Source: Achromobacter ruhlandii (lineage in GTDB: Bacteria; Pseudomonadota; Gammaproteobacteria; Burkholderiales; Burkholderiaceae_B). Taken from it: 64,000 bases of DNA. This document shows, in pieces, positions 33,435 to 42,050 of the stretch. The stretch is from NCBI RefSeq assembly GCF_902859695.1, contig NZ_CADIJL010000008.1, forward strand, positions 62,001 through 126,000, given 5' to 3'. Position 1 is the first letter of the stretch; the number at the start of each line of letters is the position of its first letter. The notes under the pieces were generated by a model, which was given only the letters and a program-made list of their open reading frames with translations, did not search any database and was not told the DNA's origin. The position numbers and the translations under genes are program-made.

Positions 33435-33906
33435 CACGTTGGCGCGGCTGGTGGTGGTGACAATGGCCGTTTTCAGGCCGGCGGCCTTCGCTTCGCCCAG
33501 CTGGCGCGCCACGCCGGGACGAATCTCCACGAGGCCGGCGATCACGGCCTCGGTGTAGCGGCGCGTCTTGTCCTTGTGCAGGGCAGCGACGAACCCGTCC
33601 ACGTCGCGTGCGGCGAGCAGGTCCGGGTGGTCCTCGGCCAGGAAACGCCGGATGCGCTCCTTGCCGCCGGAGACCTTGAGCAGAACGCGATAACGCTCCA
33701 GGCTCCAGTGCCCCAGGTTTGCACAGCCCCCGGCTCGGGAATCCCACCCGAGCCGTTCCACGAGGGGGCCAGGTCGTTCTTGGGACGGTCCGGCGAACGA
33801 CTTGCCGGGCCCATCGCGGCGAAGGTGGCATTGAACGCCTGGCGGTGTAGCTGCTCGGTTTCGGCGAGGGTGCCGTCCACGTCAAAAAGCAGCGCCTTGA
33901 GCGTCA
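33432..33906 (-). pseudogene. cbbY relic 2, truncated and interrupted
   Basis: Reads [19 protein letters not shown] at the start (HAD motif I), then is interrupted after FAAMG. About 100 bases of unrelated sequence follow, including a perfect 9-bp hairpin (33731-33739 with 33747-33755). The gene resumes in another frame with LLKVSGGKERIRRF and AIVTTTSRANVDALL. It ends where it meets the hoxA stub; motifs III and IV are lost. The start codon lies within the last codons of the aldolase gene. Confidence 0.88.
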
Positions 33907-35142
33907 TGACGTGACGCCTTCGGTGACCGGAGCGCACGACAGCGGCAGCGTCGAGGCGCCGGTGACCCGGTCGGCGACGCGGAAATCGCTGGTCAGGCGG
34001 TCCGCCGCCGCCGGGCGGAACAGATGGTCGGCGAAGGCGACGTGGGTAGGGTGTTGCTTGTAGCTCTCGATGACCTCTGGCGCGGCGAAGCGGATCAGCC
34101 AGCAGTGACGGTACCGCGCGCTCTGGTCGGCGACGCTGCCGACGGTGACTTCGCGCACCCCGGGGATTTCCGACAACACCCGCTGCCCTTCCGCCATCAG
34201 GGCGCGCAGCCGGACCTCGTCGTGGTTGGGGGCGTTGTAGAGCACCACGTGCTCCACGTTGATCCAGGGGCGGCAACGATCCAGCACCTCCGCCGCCCGT
34301 CCGGCGGCGCCGAAGACCCGCAGGCAGCGTTCTACCTCGGCGGCGATGGGCTCGCGCACCCCGGCGAGCAGGGCCGTGTAGCTCCTCGCCCCGGCGCGAG
34401 CGGCGGCGCGGATGGCGTCCCCGGCGGCGTCGGCCAGCGCGGTGTAGTAATTGATCTTGGCCACGCCGAAGGTGATGAGCTTGCGGAACTGGTCATCGGA
34501 CAGGCCGGTGCCGCCATGGATGACGAGGGGCAGCCCCAGCGCGGCGTGGATGTCCTTGAGCCGGCCCCAGTCCAGCCCGGGTTTGTCCTTCATGCGGCCA
34601 TGCACGGTGCCGACGGAGACGGCCAGGCAATCAACGCCGGTGCGTTCCACGAAGGCCTTGGCTTCCGCCACGGTGGTGTATTGGACCGGGCCGGGATGGC
34701 GCTCGGCATCTTCGCCCTCGACACCCGGCACGTAGCCCAGCTCGCCCTCGACGCAGACGCCGCAGGCGTGGGCCATCGCGGTCACGGCCCGGGTCGCGTC
34801 GATGTTGTCGCCGATATCCAGGTGCGAGGCATCCACCATCACTCCGTTGGCCCCGAGACGAATGGCCCGGATGGCCGAATCGAGGCTCGCGCCGTGGTCG
34901 AGATGGATGGCCACCGGCACCTGGGCGCGCCGCGCCGCCGCTTCCACGGCGGGCATGGCCAGCTCGAGATCGAAGTGGCTGAAATGCGATTCGGCCAGGC
35001 TCAGGATCACCGGTGCGCGGGCGCGTTCCGCGCCGACGACGATGGCCTCCAGGAAATCCAGGCCAACCAGATCGAAGGCCCCCACCGCGTAACCGTGGGC
35101 ATGGGCATGGTCGAGCATGTCCTTCATGTTGACCAGGGGCAT
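33904..35142 (-). CDS. Class II fructose-bisphosphate aldolase fused to a Dabb domain
   Basis: A 412-residue two-domain protein. Residues 1-about 285 form a class II aldolase (MPLVNMKDMLDHAHAHGY, IHLDHGASLDSAIR, SVGTVHGRMK, VIHGGTGLSD, KINYYTALA). Residues about 295-395 form a Dabb (stress-responsive alpha/beta barrel) domain beginning INVEHVVLYNAPNHDE with HCWLIRFAAPEVIESY. The zinc histidines are present. GGGAGGA precedes the ATG. It duplicates cbbA in activity class; the role of the Dabb domain is unknown to me. Confidence 0.88.
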   Translation of the reverse strand: MPLVNMKDMLDHAHAHGYAVGAFDLVGLDFLEAIVVGAERARAPVILSLAESHFSHFDLELAMPAVEAAARRAQVPVAIHLDHGASLDSAIRAIRLGANGVMVDASHLDIGDNIDATRAVTAMAHACGVCVEGELGYVPGVEGEDAERHPGPVQYTTVAEAKAFVERTGVDCLAVSVGTVHGRMKDKPGLDWGRLKDIHAALGLPLVIHGGTGLSDDQFRKLITFGVAKINYYTALADAAGDAIRAAARAGARSYTALLAGVREPIAAEVERCLRVFGAAGRAAEVLDRCRPWINVEHVVLYNAPNHDEVRLRALMAEGQRVLSEIPGVREVTVGSVADQSARYRHCWLIRFAAPEVIESYKQHPTHVAFADHLFRPAAADRLTSDFRVADRVTGASTLPLSCAPVTEGVTS

Positions 35143-35154
35143 GGCGTTTTCCTC

Positions 35155-35207
35155 CCAAAAAAACGAAGGGCCGCCCCGAGTTTTTTTGTCCCCCTCGGGG
35201 GGCGGAA
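35155..35207 (-). terminator. Hairpin with T-tract directly upstream of the aldolase
   Basis: Read on the minus strand, a GC-rich stem (about 35194-35206 pairing with 35169-35180) is followed within ten bases by seven T (35157-35163), then by the ribosome-binding site of the aldolase gene. This looks like an intrinsic terminator stopping transcription from the cbbLSQO side just before the aldolase. It may also belong to a dispersed CCCCTCGGGGGG repeat. Confidence 0.5.
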
Positions 35208-35235
35208 ACGGCCAAGCCGTTTCCTGGGGGCGCTC

Positions 35236-35470
35236 TTAACCGTCCTCGTCCTCGGGGGGCCACCAGCCGGCGGCACGGGCACGCGCCAAGGCTTCGGCGT
35301 AGATGCGTTGGTGGCGGGCGCGCAGGTCGTCCGGCAGCTGGCTGGGCAAGCCGCCCGAGGCGTCCCAGCGGGCACTGACCCGCTCGGCCAGGGTTTTGCA
35401 AGCGGCCAAGCCCCGAGCCGGCGCAGGTTTCGCTCTCCGGCGCCTGTGCGGTACTCGAAGACCTCGGCAA
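35236..35470 (-). pseudogene. Broken copy of the 98-residue cbb-cluster gene
   Basis: Read on the minus strand, this contains ESETCAGSGLGRLQ, a one-base frameshift at a CAAAACCC tract (about 35400), then LAERVSARWDASGGLPSQL and RHQRIYAEALARARAAGW, ending PEDEDG and TAA. It aligns residue by residue with the C-terminal two-thirds of the gene at 36443-36739 (EVEWDKYSNLPSRLP, RHVEIYDRAIQTARAKGW, ELGEDE). The surviving similarity indicates that both derive from one protein-coding family. Confidence 0.8.
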
Positions 35471-35587
35471 TACGTCGCTGGATGATCTGGCCAGACTGGC
35501 AGTTTCCGGAAATCAAGTTCGACCCTGATCGGCGGACGGTCCGTTCGGGACTCGCATCACGCCCGTCCTTGATGCGCACGAGCGGCA

Positions 35588-36007
35588 TCAGGCGCCGCCT
35601 CCATGCCACAAGCGCAAGGCAGACACGTTGGTCGCGCGGAGATCTTCCAGCACGGCTACTGCACCGGTGAAGTCCTCCCCGCGCGTCCAGGCATTGACGG
35701 TTACCAGCACTGGCAGTCCGGCACCACGTGCCGCACGCACGCCGTTCTTCGAATCCTCGACGGCGAGGCAGCTTGCCGCAGGCAGTTGCATTTGCGTCAT
35801 TCCTCAAGTGTAGATGTCCGGGGCGGGTTTTTTTTCGAGCGCCTGTTCGCCGGCGCCGATGACCTCGAAGGTGTCAGGCGGCAAATCGGCCAGCGTGGTG
35901 GAAAGCAAGACAAATTCGCGAAACGTCGCGTTGAACGCCTGACGATGGACCTCCTCGGTATCCGCGAGCGTGCCATCGACATCGAAGATCACCGCCTGGA
36001 GCGTCAT
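35588..36007 (-). pseudogene. cbbY relic 1, internal deletion
   Basis: Starts with an intact HAD motif I ([19 protein letters not shown]), jumps after FNATFREF to the later part ([19 protein letters not shown], motif III), meets a stop, then resumes as LPAASCLAVEDSKNGVRAA (motif IV) and the C-terminus. The cap and motif II (roughly 110 residues) are deleted. It and relic 2 flank the Dabb-aldolase. Sequence between its end and 35470 contains a frame I do not recognise. Confidence 0.88.
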
Positions 36008-36052
36008 CGCGTCAGTCCGGCGTCAATCTGCGGCAGGTGTCCAGAGCCCTCG

Positions 36053-36427
36053 TCACAGGGTCTTGCGCACCGCATTGCGCAACCGTGCTTCCAGTTCCTC
36101 GGCCATCAGCAGCAGTGCCTTGTTGCGAACCTTGGCTGCGCCTTGGTGGTAATCACGCACGGTGCAAACCACCGGCTCATGCAAGGCGGTACGGCCTTTG
36201 TCCTGAAAATCCGTCCAGGAGATGACAGGCATGTCGTACAGGCTGGAATCAACCAGCACCCACTCCCCGTCGTCGAGCAGCATGGACATGGGCGGAAAAT
36301 CTTCCAGACCGAAGCAGGTCTTCACCGGCTCGCGCATCCAGTAGCGCCGCCAAACGTTCCATACTGGTGCCGGGATGCTTGAGGAGTATTCATTCAGAGC
36401 GGGACAGTCGCGCAGACGCTCGTACAT
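36053..36427 (-). CDS. Unrecognised 124-residue cbb-cluster protein
   Basis: An open frame downstream of the 98-residue gene and 15 bases from it, apparently in the cbbLSQO transcript. The protein begins MYERLRDCPALNEYSSS and is soluble, with several tryptophans and a basic C-terminus (LEARLRNAVRKTL). I do not recognise its family. Codon use looks like its neighbours, and no competing frame is better. Confidence 0.7.
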   Translation of the reverse strand: MYERLRDCPALNEYSSSIPAPVWNVWRRYWMREPVKTCFGLEDFPPMSMLLDDGEWVLVDSSLYDMPVISWTDFQDKGRTALHEPVVCTVRDYHQGAAKVRNKALLLMAEELEARLRNAVRKTL

Positions 36428-36442
36428 TGTCGGCCGCTCTCC

Positions 36443-36739
36443 TCACTCATCCTCGCCCAGTTCCGGGTCCCAGCCCTTGGCGCGGGCAGTCTGAATGGCC
36501 CGGTCATAAATTTCGACATGCCGCTTGAGCAACTCCGGCGGCAGGCGGCTGGGCAGGTTGCTGTACTTGTCCCATTCCACCTGCACCTGTTCCATCAGGG
36601 CCTGCATGCGGCCGCCCTGCCAGCCGGAGCAATCCTCCGTCTCCGGTATCAGGCCGAACAACCAGCCGTCGAGGACGATGCGGCCGAGTTGGGTGAGGCC
36701 GTGCTTGTCGCTGTATAAACCGGGGTATGTGTTTTCCAT
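36443..36739 (-). CDS. Unrecognised 98-residue cbb-cluster protein
   Basis: A small acidic protein (MENTYPGLYSDKHGL ... ELGEDE) 8 bases after the cbbO stop. I do not know its function. That it is real is supported by a second, decayed copy at 35236-35470 preserving the same C-terminal pattern. Position suggests a role linked to RuBisCO activation by CbbQ/CbbO, or simply co-expression. Confidence 0.78.
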   Translation of the reverse strand: MENTYPGLYSDKHGLTQLGRIVLDGWLFGLIPETEDCSGWQGGRMQALMEQVQVEWDKYSNLPSRLPPELLKRHVEIYDRAIQTARAKGWDPELGEDE

Positions 36740-36747
36740 GGTCTTTC

Positions 36748-39105
36748 CTATCGGGTAAGGCCGGCATACAGCAGCGGCAGTTTCTCGGGCAGGCGCTGGA
36801 CATGATCCACCACCATGTAGTTCTTCTGGCCAAAAATTCGTGAGACGTAATTATCAGCGCGTGGGTCCAGGCTCATGCAGTAGGTGGTGACACCAAGTTT
36901 TGCCACCTCCTCCACAGCCTTCTTGGTGTCGTAGCGCAAGTATTGCGGGTCGCGCACATCCACGTCGGCGGGTTCGCCGTCGGTAATGACGATCAGGAGT
37001 TTCTTGGCCGAACGCTGCAGTTGCAAATGATGGCCGGCATGTCGAATCGCTGCACCCATCCGGGTAGACAGCTGCCCGGTCATCCCGGCGAGCCGGGACT
37101 TGGGTGTCTCGTCCCAATGCTGGTCGAAGTCCTTGAACCGGTAGTACTCGACATCGTGGCGTCCGTCCGAACAAAAGCCGTGGATGGCAAAGGGGTCGCC
37201 GACCTTGTTTATGGCGTCGGCCAGCAGCACGCAGGCCTGCTGGGTGAGCTCGCGCACCGAATATTCCTGGTCCTGCACTTTTTCGTTGGTCGATTCCGAC
37301 AGATCGAGCAACACCAGGATCGAAAAGTCGCGGGTCTTGCGCACACTACGCATCATGATGCGTGGATCGGGCTGGTTGCCGAGGCGGATGTCGGTAAGGC
37401 TGGAGATCGCTGCGTTGATGTCGATCTCGTCGCCGTCCTCGAGGCGGCGGATGCGCTGCACACCCTGCGGCTGCATGGCGTCGAGCAGGAATTTCATGCG
37501 ATGGATTTCGCGCTTGTACTGTGCGGTAATCGCCTCGATGATCTGCAGGTCGCCGGCCTTGGCACGCTTTTCCAGCACGGTTGCCCAGGCCGGGCGCTCC
37601 AACTGGATCTGGTAATCCCATTCGGAATAATGGAAGGGGTCGGAGACCGGCTCCTTGCCTTCAAGTTCGTTGAAGCTCTTGCCGCCACTCTCGTCACCGA
37701 TGTTTTCATACGGGAACAACTCGGTGCCGAGCACCCAGATTTCCTCGGCATCGTCGCCGGCCGTCTCGACATCGATCTCGTTGGCCATTTCCATCACGCT
37801 GACGTACTTGCGCACCTGTTTGATGGACTCGTAGCCGGCACTGGCTGCCTTGTTGAAATCGAATTCCTCGAACTCCCAGAAGTAGCGGTTGTCGTCGCGG
37901 TAGGGGGCGGTGAGCAAATCGGTACGTGGATTGAACGGAATCCGTTTCTGGCCGAAGCTGTGCGCAAGCTGGACGCCAATATCCCATGAAGTCAGGTTGC
38001 TATCGAGCTTCTCCTGCGCGAGCGCGAACAGCGCACGGGCCTCGACGATCCACGGGTCCTTGTCCTTGTATGACTCATCAAGCAGGGCGCGTGCAAGACG
38101 GTTGAGATAATCGCCCATGCTGCCATTCATCTCGGGCGTGGCCGTGTGCAGCTTGCTCCAGAGTTGCTTGAGGCCGGGAAAGCGCCGGATGGAGAGAGTC
38201 TCCACGCGCGCATCCTCGATGACGCTGATCACCGCGATCTGCATGGGATTGAGCGCCTCGGCGGAAATAGGCAGCTTCGTCTCGACCACGTGGGCGGCGC
38301 AATGGGCGGCCGTGGCGCGATATAGCTCCAGACCGGACACTGGCTCCTGACCTTCGACCGTGAAATCGTCGAACGCATCCGGCACGTGCAGCAGGTAGTC
38401 CTCGATGTAAGGGCGGTAGCCTTCGCGGGTCTCGAAGTCGCCTGACGTGGGGCGCATGAAGAAGTCGCGGGCCCACAGTGCGCGCAGATACATGTTGATG
38501 CGGCGCTGCACATCTACCAGCAGGGTGCCCTTGCGCTCCTTCTGCAGCATCGCCATCGACTCCTTGGAATCAAGGCTGAAATAGCGGATCTGTTCTTCGT
38601 AGTTGGTGCGGTGTGCATGGGCGCCCCAGAGCGCCCAACGGCGCAGGCCACCGAGGGTGAGGTGCTGGAACAGGACTTCCAGCTTGTCCAGCATCGGCCG
38701 CACGCCACGCGGCGCTTGCGCGATCAGGGTATTGATGAACTGCAGGTACTTGATGAAAAGTTCGGCATCACCCAGCCGATTGGCGGCGATGGCCGAAGTG
38801 GCGAGCAGCAGCTCGATCACCGTCCCCGAGGTTCGCGAGGCCAGTTCGAGGGAGGCAGTAGCCAGGTCGCCGACAACGTCCTCGCCGACCTCCTTGGCGA
38901 CCATCGGCGCTTTCTCGATCCAGGTTTCCACCAGCGAATCACCCTTGCCGAGTCCGCGAATGGCGGCCGCACCCTTCAGGTAGTTGTCCAGACCACGCGG
39001 CGAGAACACCTTGGTCGCTTCGTGCCAATTGGCCTGCAACGCATTCTGGCTGTGCGGCGACAAGTCCTCCAGCAATTCGGCATAATCAGCAAGATTGAAT
39101 GACAT
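36748..39105 (-). CDS. cbbO: RuBisCO activase subunit CbbO
   Basis: CbbO is the adaptor that, with the AAA+ hexamer CbbQ, removes inhibitory sugar phosphates from RuBisCO. The 785-residue protein ends in a von Willebrand A domain with the MIDAS motif LLDLSESTNEKV (DxSxS) and the later ITDGEPADVD. The N-terminal part is the CbbO-specific region. Cotranscribed with cbbL, cbbS and cbbQ, as in form IAq clusters. Confidence 0.95.
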   Translation of the reverse strand: MSFNLADYAELLEDLSPHSQNALQANWHEATKVFSPRGLDNYLKGAAAIRGLGKGDSLVETWIEKAPMVAKEVGEDVVGDLATASLELASRTSGTVIELLLATSAIAANRLGDAELFIKYLQFINTLIAQAPRGVRPMLDKLEVLFQHLTLGGLRRWALWGAHAHRTNYEEQIRYFSLDSKESMAMLQKERKGTLLVDVQRRINMYLRALWARDFFMRPTSGDFETREGYRPYIEDYLLHVPDAFDDFTVEGQEPVSGLELYRATAAHCAAHVVETKLPISAEALNPMQIAVISVIEDARVETLSIRRFPGLKQLWSKLHTATPEMNGSMGDYLNRLARALLDESYKDKDPWIVEARALFALAQEKLDSNLTSWDIGVQLAHSFGQKRIPFNPRTDLLTAPYRDDNRYFWEFEEFDFNKAASAGYESIKQVRKYVSVMEMANEIDVETAGDDAEEIWVLGTELFPYENIGDESGGKSFNELEGKEPVSDPFHYSEWDYQIQLERPAWATVLEKRAKAGDLQIIEAITAQYKREIHRMKFLLDAMQPQGVQRIRRLEDGDEIDINAAISSLTDIRLGNQPDPRIMMRSVRKTRDFSILVLLDLSESTNEKVQDQEYSVRELTQQACVLLADAINKVGDPFAIHGFCSDGRHDVEYYRFKDFDQHWDETPKSRLAGMTGQLSTRMGAAIRHAGHHLQLQRSAKKLLIVITDGEPADVDVRDPQYLRYDTKKAVEEVAKLGVTTYCMSLDPRADNYVSRIFGQKNYMVVDHVQRLPEKLPLLYAGLTR

Positions 39106-39117
39106 GGCAGGCTGCCT

Positions 39118-39921
39118 TTAGAAGAAGGTGGTTACCGCAGCATCGAGCGCATCGCGCATGTCGGGATCGTCGGTGATCGGGCGGACCAGCGCGACGCGGC
39201 AGGCGGCCTGCGGGTTGACACCCTTGGCAATAAGCGAGCCGGCGTAGATCAGCATGCGGGTGGACAGGCCTTCGTCGAGGCCGTGCCCCTTGAGGTTGCG
39301 CGAGCGTTCGGCAATCGAAACCAGCTTGCCGGCGATGTCGGCGTTGGCCCCCGATTCATGCGCCACGACCTCGGTTTCGATGGCGTGCTCGGGATAGGTG
39401 AAGTCGAGACCGCCGAAACGCTGCTTGGTCGACTGCTTCAGATCCTTCATCAGGGACTGGTAGCCAGGGTTGTAGGAAATCACGATCTGGAAATCGGGAT
39501 GGGCATTGACCAGTTCGCCCTTCTTTTCCAGCGGCAGCACTCGACGGTTGTCGGTCAGCGGGTGGATCACCACGGTGGTGTCCTGGCGCGCCTCGACCAC
39601 TTCGTCGAGGTAGCAGATCGCACCATGCCGTGCGGCGATGGCCAGCGGGCCATCCTGCCACTCGGTGCCCTGGGCTGAGAGCAGGAAGCGGCCGACCAGG
39701 TCAGAGGCGGTCATGTCCTCGTTGCAGGCGACGGTAATCAGCGGCTTGTTCAGCTTGTGTGCCATGTATTCGACAAAGCGCGTCTTGCCGCAGCCGGTCG
39801 GTCCCTTGAGCATCATCGGCATGCGCACGGAGTAGGCGGCTTCGAACAACTCGACCTCGTCGGCGACGGCGCGATAGTAGGGTTCCTTGGTGATGCGGTA
39901 TTGATCGACGATATTGCTCAT
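39118..39921 (-). CDS. cbbQ: RuBisCO activase AAA+ subunit CbbQ
   Basis: MoxR-type AAA+ ATPase partner of CbbO. The 267-residue protein has Walker A GPTGCGKT, Walker B AICYLDEV and sensor-1 region ISYNPGY. AAGGAG precedes the chosen ATG at 39921; 12 extra in-frame residues upstream are unlikely to be translated. Normal family length. Confidence 0.95.
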   Translation of the reverse strand: MSNIVDQYRITKEPYYRAVADEVELFEAAYSVRMPMMLKGPTGCGKTRFVEYMAHKLNKPLITVACNEDMTASDLVGRFLLSAQGTEWQDGPLAIAARHGAICYLDEVVEARQDTTVVIHPLTDNRRVLPLEKKGELVNAHPDFQIVISYNPGYQSLMKDLKQSTKQRFGGLDFTYPEHAIETEVVAHESGANADIAGKLVSIAERSRNLKGHGLDEGLSTRMLIYAGSLIAKGVNPQAACRVALVRPITDDPDMRDALDAAVTTFF

Positions 39922-40070
39922 GCGGGGGCTCCTTGATGAGAACGCGGATTTATCCACGAATGACGCGAACTCGACGGCGCACCATTCGTTGGCAAACTCC
40001 TGGAAAACAAAAAGCCCCCGATTGCGCTTGCCGCGCAGCGGGGGCCAGATACTGCCAACCGCCGAGCGAC

Positions 40071-40427
40071 TTAAACCGTCTTGCCGCGGTAAACCACCAT
40101 GGCCGCGCCTTGCGACTGCTTGAAGTTGTCGTAGCCGACCAGGCGCACGTGGTTGTTGGGGTTGGCCTTGTGGCAGGCTTTGGCCTCGGCCAGAACGCGA
40201 TCGACGTCGGTTTCACCGAACATCGGCAACTTCCACATGTACCAGTAGGAGTCCATCAGGTACTCAGGCTCGATATGCTCGATAGCCGGGTTCCAGCCCT
40301 TCTTCACCAGATACTCGACCTGCCTCTTGATGCTGGCCGCGTCCATCGCGGGCAGGTAGGAAAAAGTTTCGAACTTCCGGCTGGCGGGGTCGGAAAGGCG
40401 GGAGTTGTAATCCATTACGTCAGACAT
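40071..40427 (-). CDS. cbbS: RuBisCO small subunit, form I
   Basis: Small subunit of L8S8 RuBisCO. The 118-residue protein begins [14 protein letters not shown] and contains the conserved [15 protein letters not shown] and [12 protein letters not shown] segments. The start follows GAAAGGAAATG. It sits between cbbL and cbbQ. Confidence 0.96.
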   Translation of the reverse strand: MSDVMDYNSRLSDPASRKFETFSYLPAMDAASIKRQVEYLVKKGWNPAIEHIEPEYLMDSYWYMWKLPMFGETDVDRVLAEAKACHKANPNNHVRLVGYDNFKQSQGAAMVVYRGKTV

Positions 40428-40504
40428 TTCATTTCCTTTCAAATTGGGTCCTGATCCCGGGTCGCCAATTGCGGCTCCGGGGTGTCATGCGCTCGGCGCA
40501 AGAA

Positions 40505-41926
40505 TTACTTGTGGGCGACGTCCAGCTTGTCGACGGTGTCGAACTCGAACTTGATCTCTTTCCACGTTTCCATGGCGATCTTCAGTTCGGGCGAGTGCGT
40601 GGCAGCCTCGGTCAGGATGCTCTTGCCCTCCTTCTCGACGGCGACGCCCTTGTTGCGCGCCTCGACGCAGGCTTCCAGCGCGACGCGGTTGGCGGCGGCG
40701 CCGGCGGCGTTGCCCCAGGGGTGGCCGAGCGTACCGCCACCGAACTGCAGCACCGAGTCGTCGCCGAAGATGGTGACCAAGGCAGGCATGTGCCAGACGT
40801 GGATGCCGCCGGAGGCGACCGGCATGACGCCGGGCATGGAGCCGAAGTCCTGGTCGAACATGATGCCGCGGCTGCGGTCTTCCTTGATGAAGTCGTCGCG
40901 CATGATGTCGATCCAGCCGAGCGTCGCGTCGCGGTCGCCTTCCAGCTTGCCGACGACGGTGCCCGAGTGCAGGTGGTCGCCGCCGGACAGGCGCAGGCAC
41001 TTGGTCAGCACGCGGAAGTGAATGCCGTGGTGCGGGTTGCGGTCGAGCACGGCGTGCATGGCGCGGTGGATGTGCAGCAGCATGCCGTTGTCGCGGCACC
41101 AGTTGGCCAGGCCGGTATTGGCGCAGAAGCCGCCGGTCAGGTAGTCGTGCATGATGATCGGCGCGCCGATTTCCTTGGCGTACTCGGCGCGCTTGTACAT
41201 CTCTTCCGGCGTCGGCGCGGTGACGTTCAGGTAGTGGCCCTTGCGTTCGCCGGTTTCGCGCTGCGCCTTCTCGGTCGCTTCCTGGACGAAGTCGAAACGC
41301 TGCTTCCAGCGCATGAAGGGCTGGCTGTTGACGTTCTCGTCGTCCTTGGTGAAGTCGAGGCCGCCACGCAGGCACTCATAGACGGCGCGGCCGTAGTTCT
41401 TGGCCGACAGGCCGAGCTTCGGCTTGATGGTGCAGCCCAGCAGCGGCCGGCCGTATTTGTTCATGATGTCGCGCTCGACCTGGATACCGTGCGGCGGGCC
41501 GCCGCAGGTCATGACGTAGGCGATGGGGAAGCGCACGTCCTCGAGGCGCAGGGCACGCAGGGCCTTGAAGCCGAAGACGTTGCCAACCAGGGAGGTCAGC
41601 ACGTTGACGATGGAACCCTCTTCGAACAGGTCGATCGGATAGGCCACGAAGGCGTAGAAGCAGGTGTCATCTCCCGGCACGTCCTCGATCCGGTAGGCAC
41701 GGCCCTTGTAGTAGTCGAGGTCGGTCAGCAGGTCGGTCCACACCGTGGTCCAGGTGCCGGTCGACGACTCGGCGGCCACGGCGGCGGCGACTTCCTCGCG
41801 GGCCACGCCCGGCTGCGGGGTGACCTTGAAGCAGGCGAGAAGGTCAGTGTCCTTCGGAGTGTATTCCGGGGTCCAGTAGGTTTGGCGATACTCCTTCACG
41901 CCAGCGTTGTATGTCTTTGCGGCCAT
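40505..41926 (-). CDS. cbbL: RuBisCO large subunit, form IA
   Basis: Carboxylates ribulose 1,5-bisphosphate. The 473-residue protein starts [10 protein letters not shown], with AGAGGAGA before the ATG. Catalytic loop TIKPKLGLS carries K168 and K170; carbamylation lysine K194 lies in DFTKDDE; the HIHRAMHAV histidine segment and loop 6 region are present. Sequence and the following cbbS-cbbQ-cbbO indicate the non-carboxysomal form IAq; no carboxysome genes are in the window. Confidence 0.97.
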   Translation of the reverse strand: MAAKTYNAGVKEYRQTYWTPEYTPKDTDLLACFKVTPQPGVAREEVAAAVAAESSTGTWTTVWTDLLTDLDYYKGRAYRIEDVPGDDTCFYAFVAYPIDLFEEGSIVNVLTSLVGNVFGFKALRALRLEDVRFPIAYVMTCGGPPHGIQVERDIMNKYGRPLLGCTIKPKLGLSAKNYGRAVYECLRGGLDFTKDDENVNSQPFMRWKQRFDFVQEATEKAQRETGERKGHYLNVTAPTPEEMYKRAEYAKEIGAPIIMHDYLTGGFCANTGLANWCRDNGMLLHIHRAMHAVLDRNPHHGIHFRVLTKCLRLSGGDHLHSGTVVGKLEGDRDATLGWIDIMRDDFIKEDRSRGIMFDQDFGSMPGVMPVASGGIHVWHMPALVTIFGDDSVLQFGGGTLGHPWGNAAGAAANRVALEACVEARNKGVAVEKEGKSILTEAATHSPELKIAMETWKEIKFEFDTVDKLDVAHK

Positions 41927-42050
41927 TCGTTTCTCCTCTATGTTGTCGGAAATCTCGCCCGATGAAATTCGGGCTGGTGCAAGTATGAGCAAGTTGCGCA
42001 CTAATTAAAACTTAATTGATTTTATCTTTATCATTCACTATTATGAATTA
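41927..42050 (-). promoter_or_regulatory. cbbL-cbbR divergent promoter with two candidate CbbR boxes
   Basis: The 124-base divergent region turns AT-rich towards cbbR. Two inverted repeats stand out: AATTAA-AAC-TTAATT (42003-42017) and ATTCA-CTATTA-TGAAT (42033-42048). Both fit the LysR-type pattern of short dyads with T-N11-A spacing, and cbbR itself is divergent. They are 16 bases apart, consistent with a recognition site and an activation site; which serves which promoter is not visible. Confidence 0.65.

Noticed and set aside
33434-33914. Extension of the hoxA frame as a novel C-terminal domain
   Set aside because: The sequence is the antisense of cbbY relic 2, so the extension is nonsense produced by the junction.
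34024-35670. A 548-codon plus-strand frame across the Dabb-aldolase region
   Set aside because: It is the antisense of a clear aldolase gene and of pseudogenes; its composition is that of a GC-rich shadow frame.
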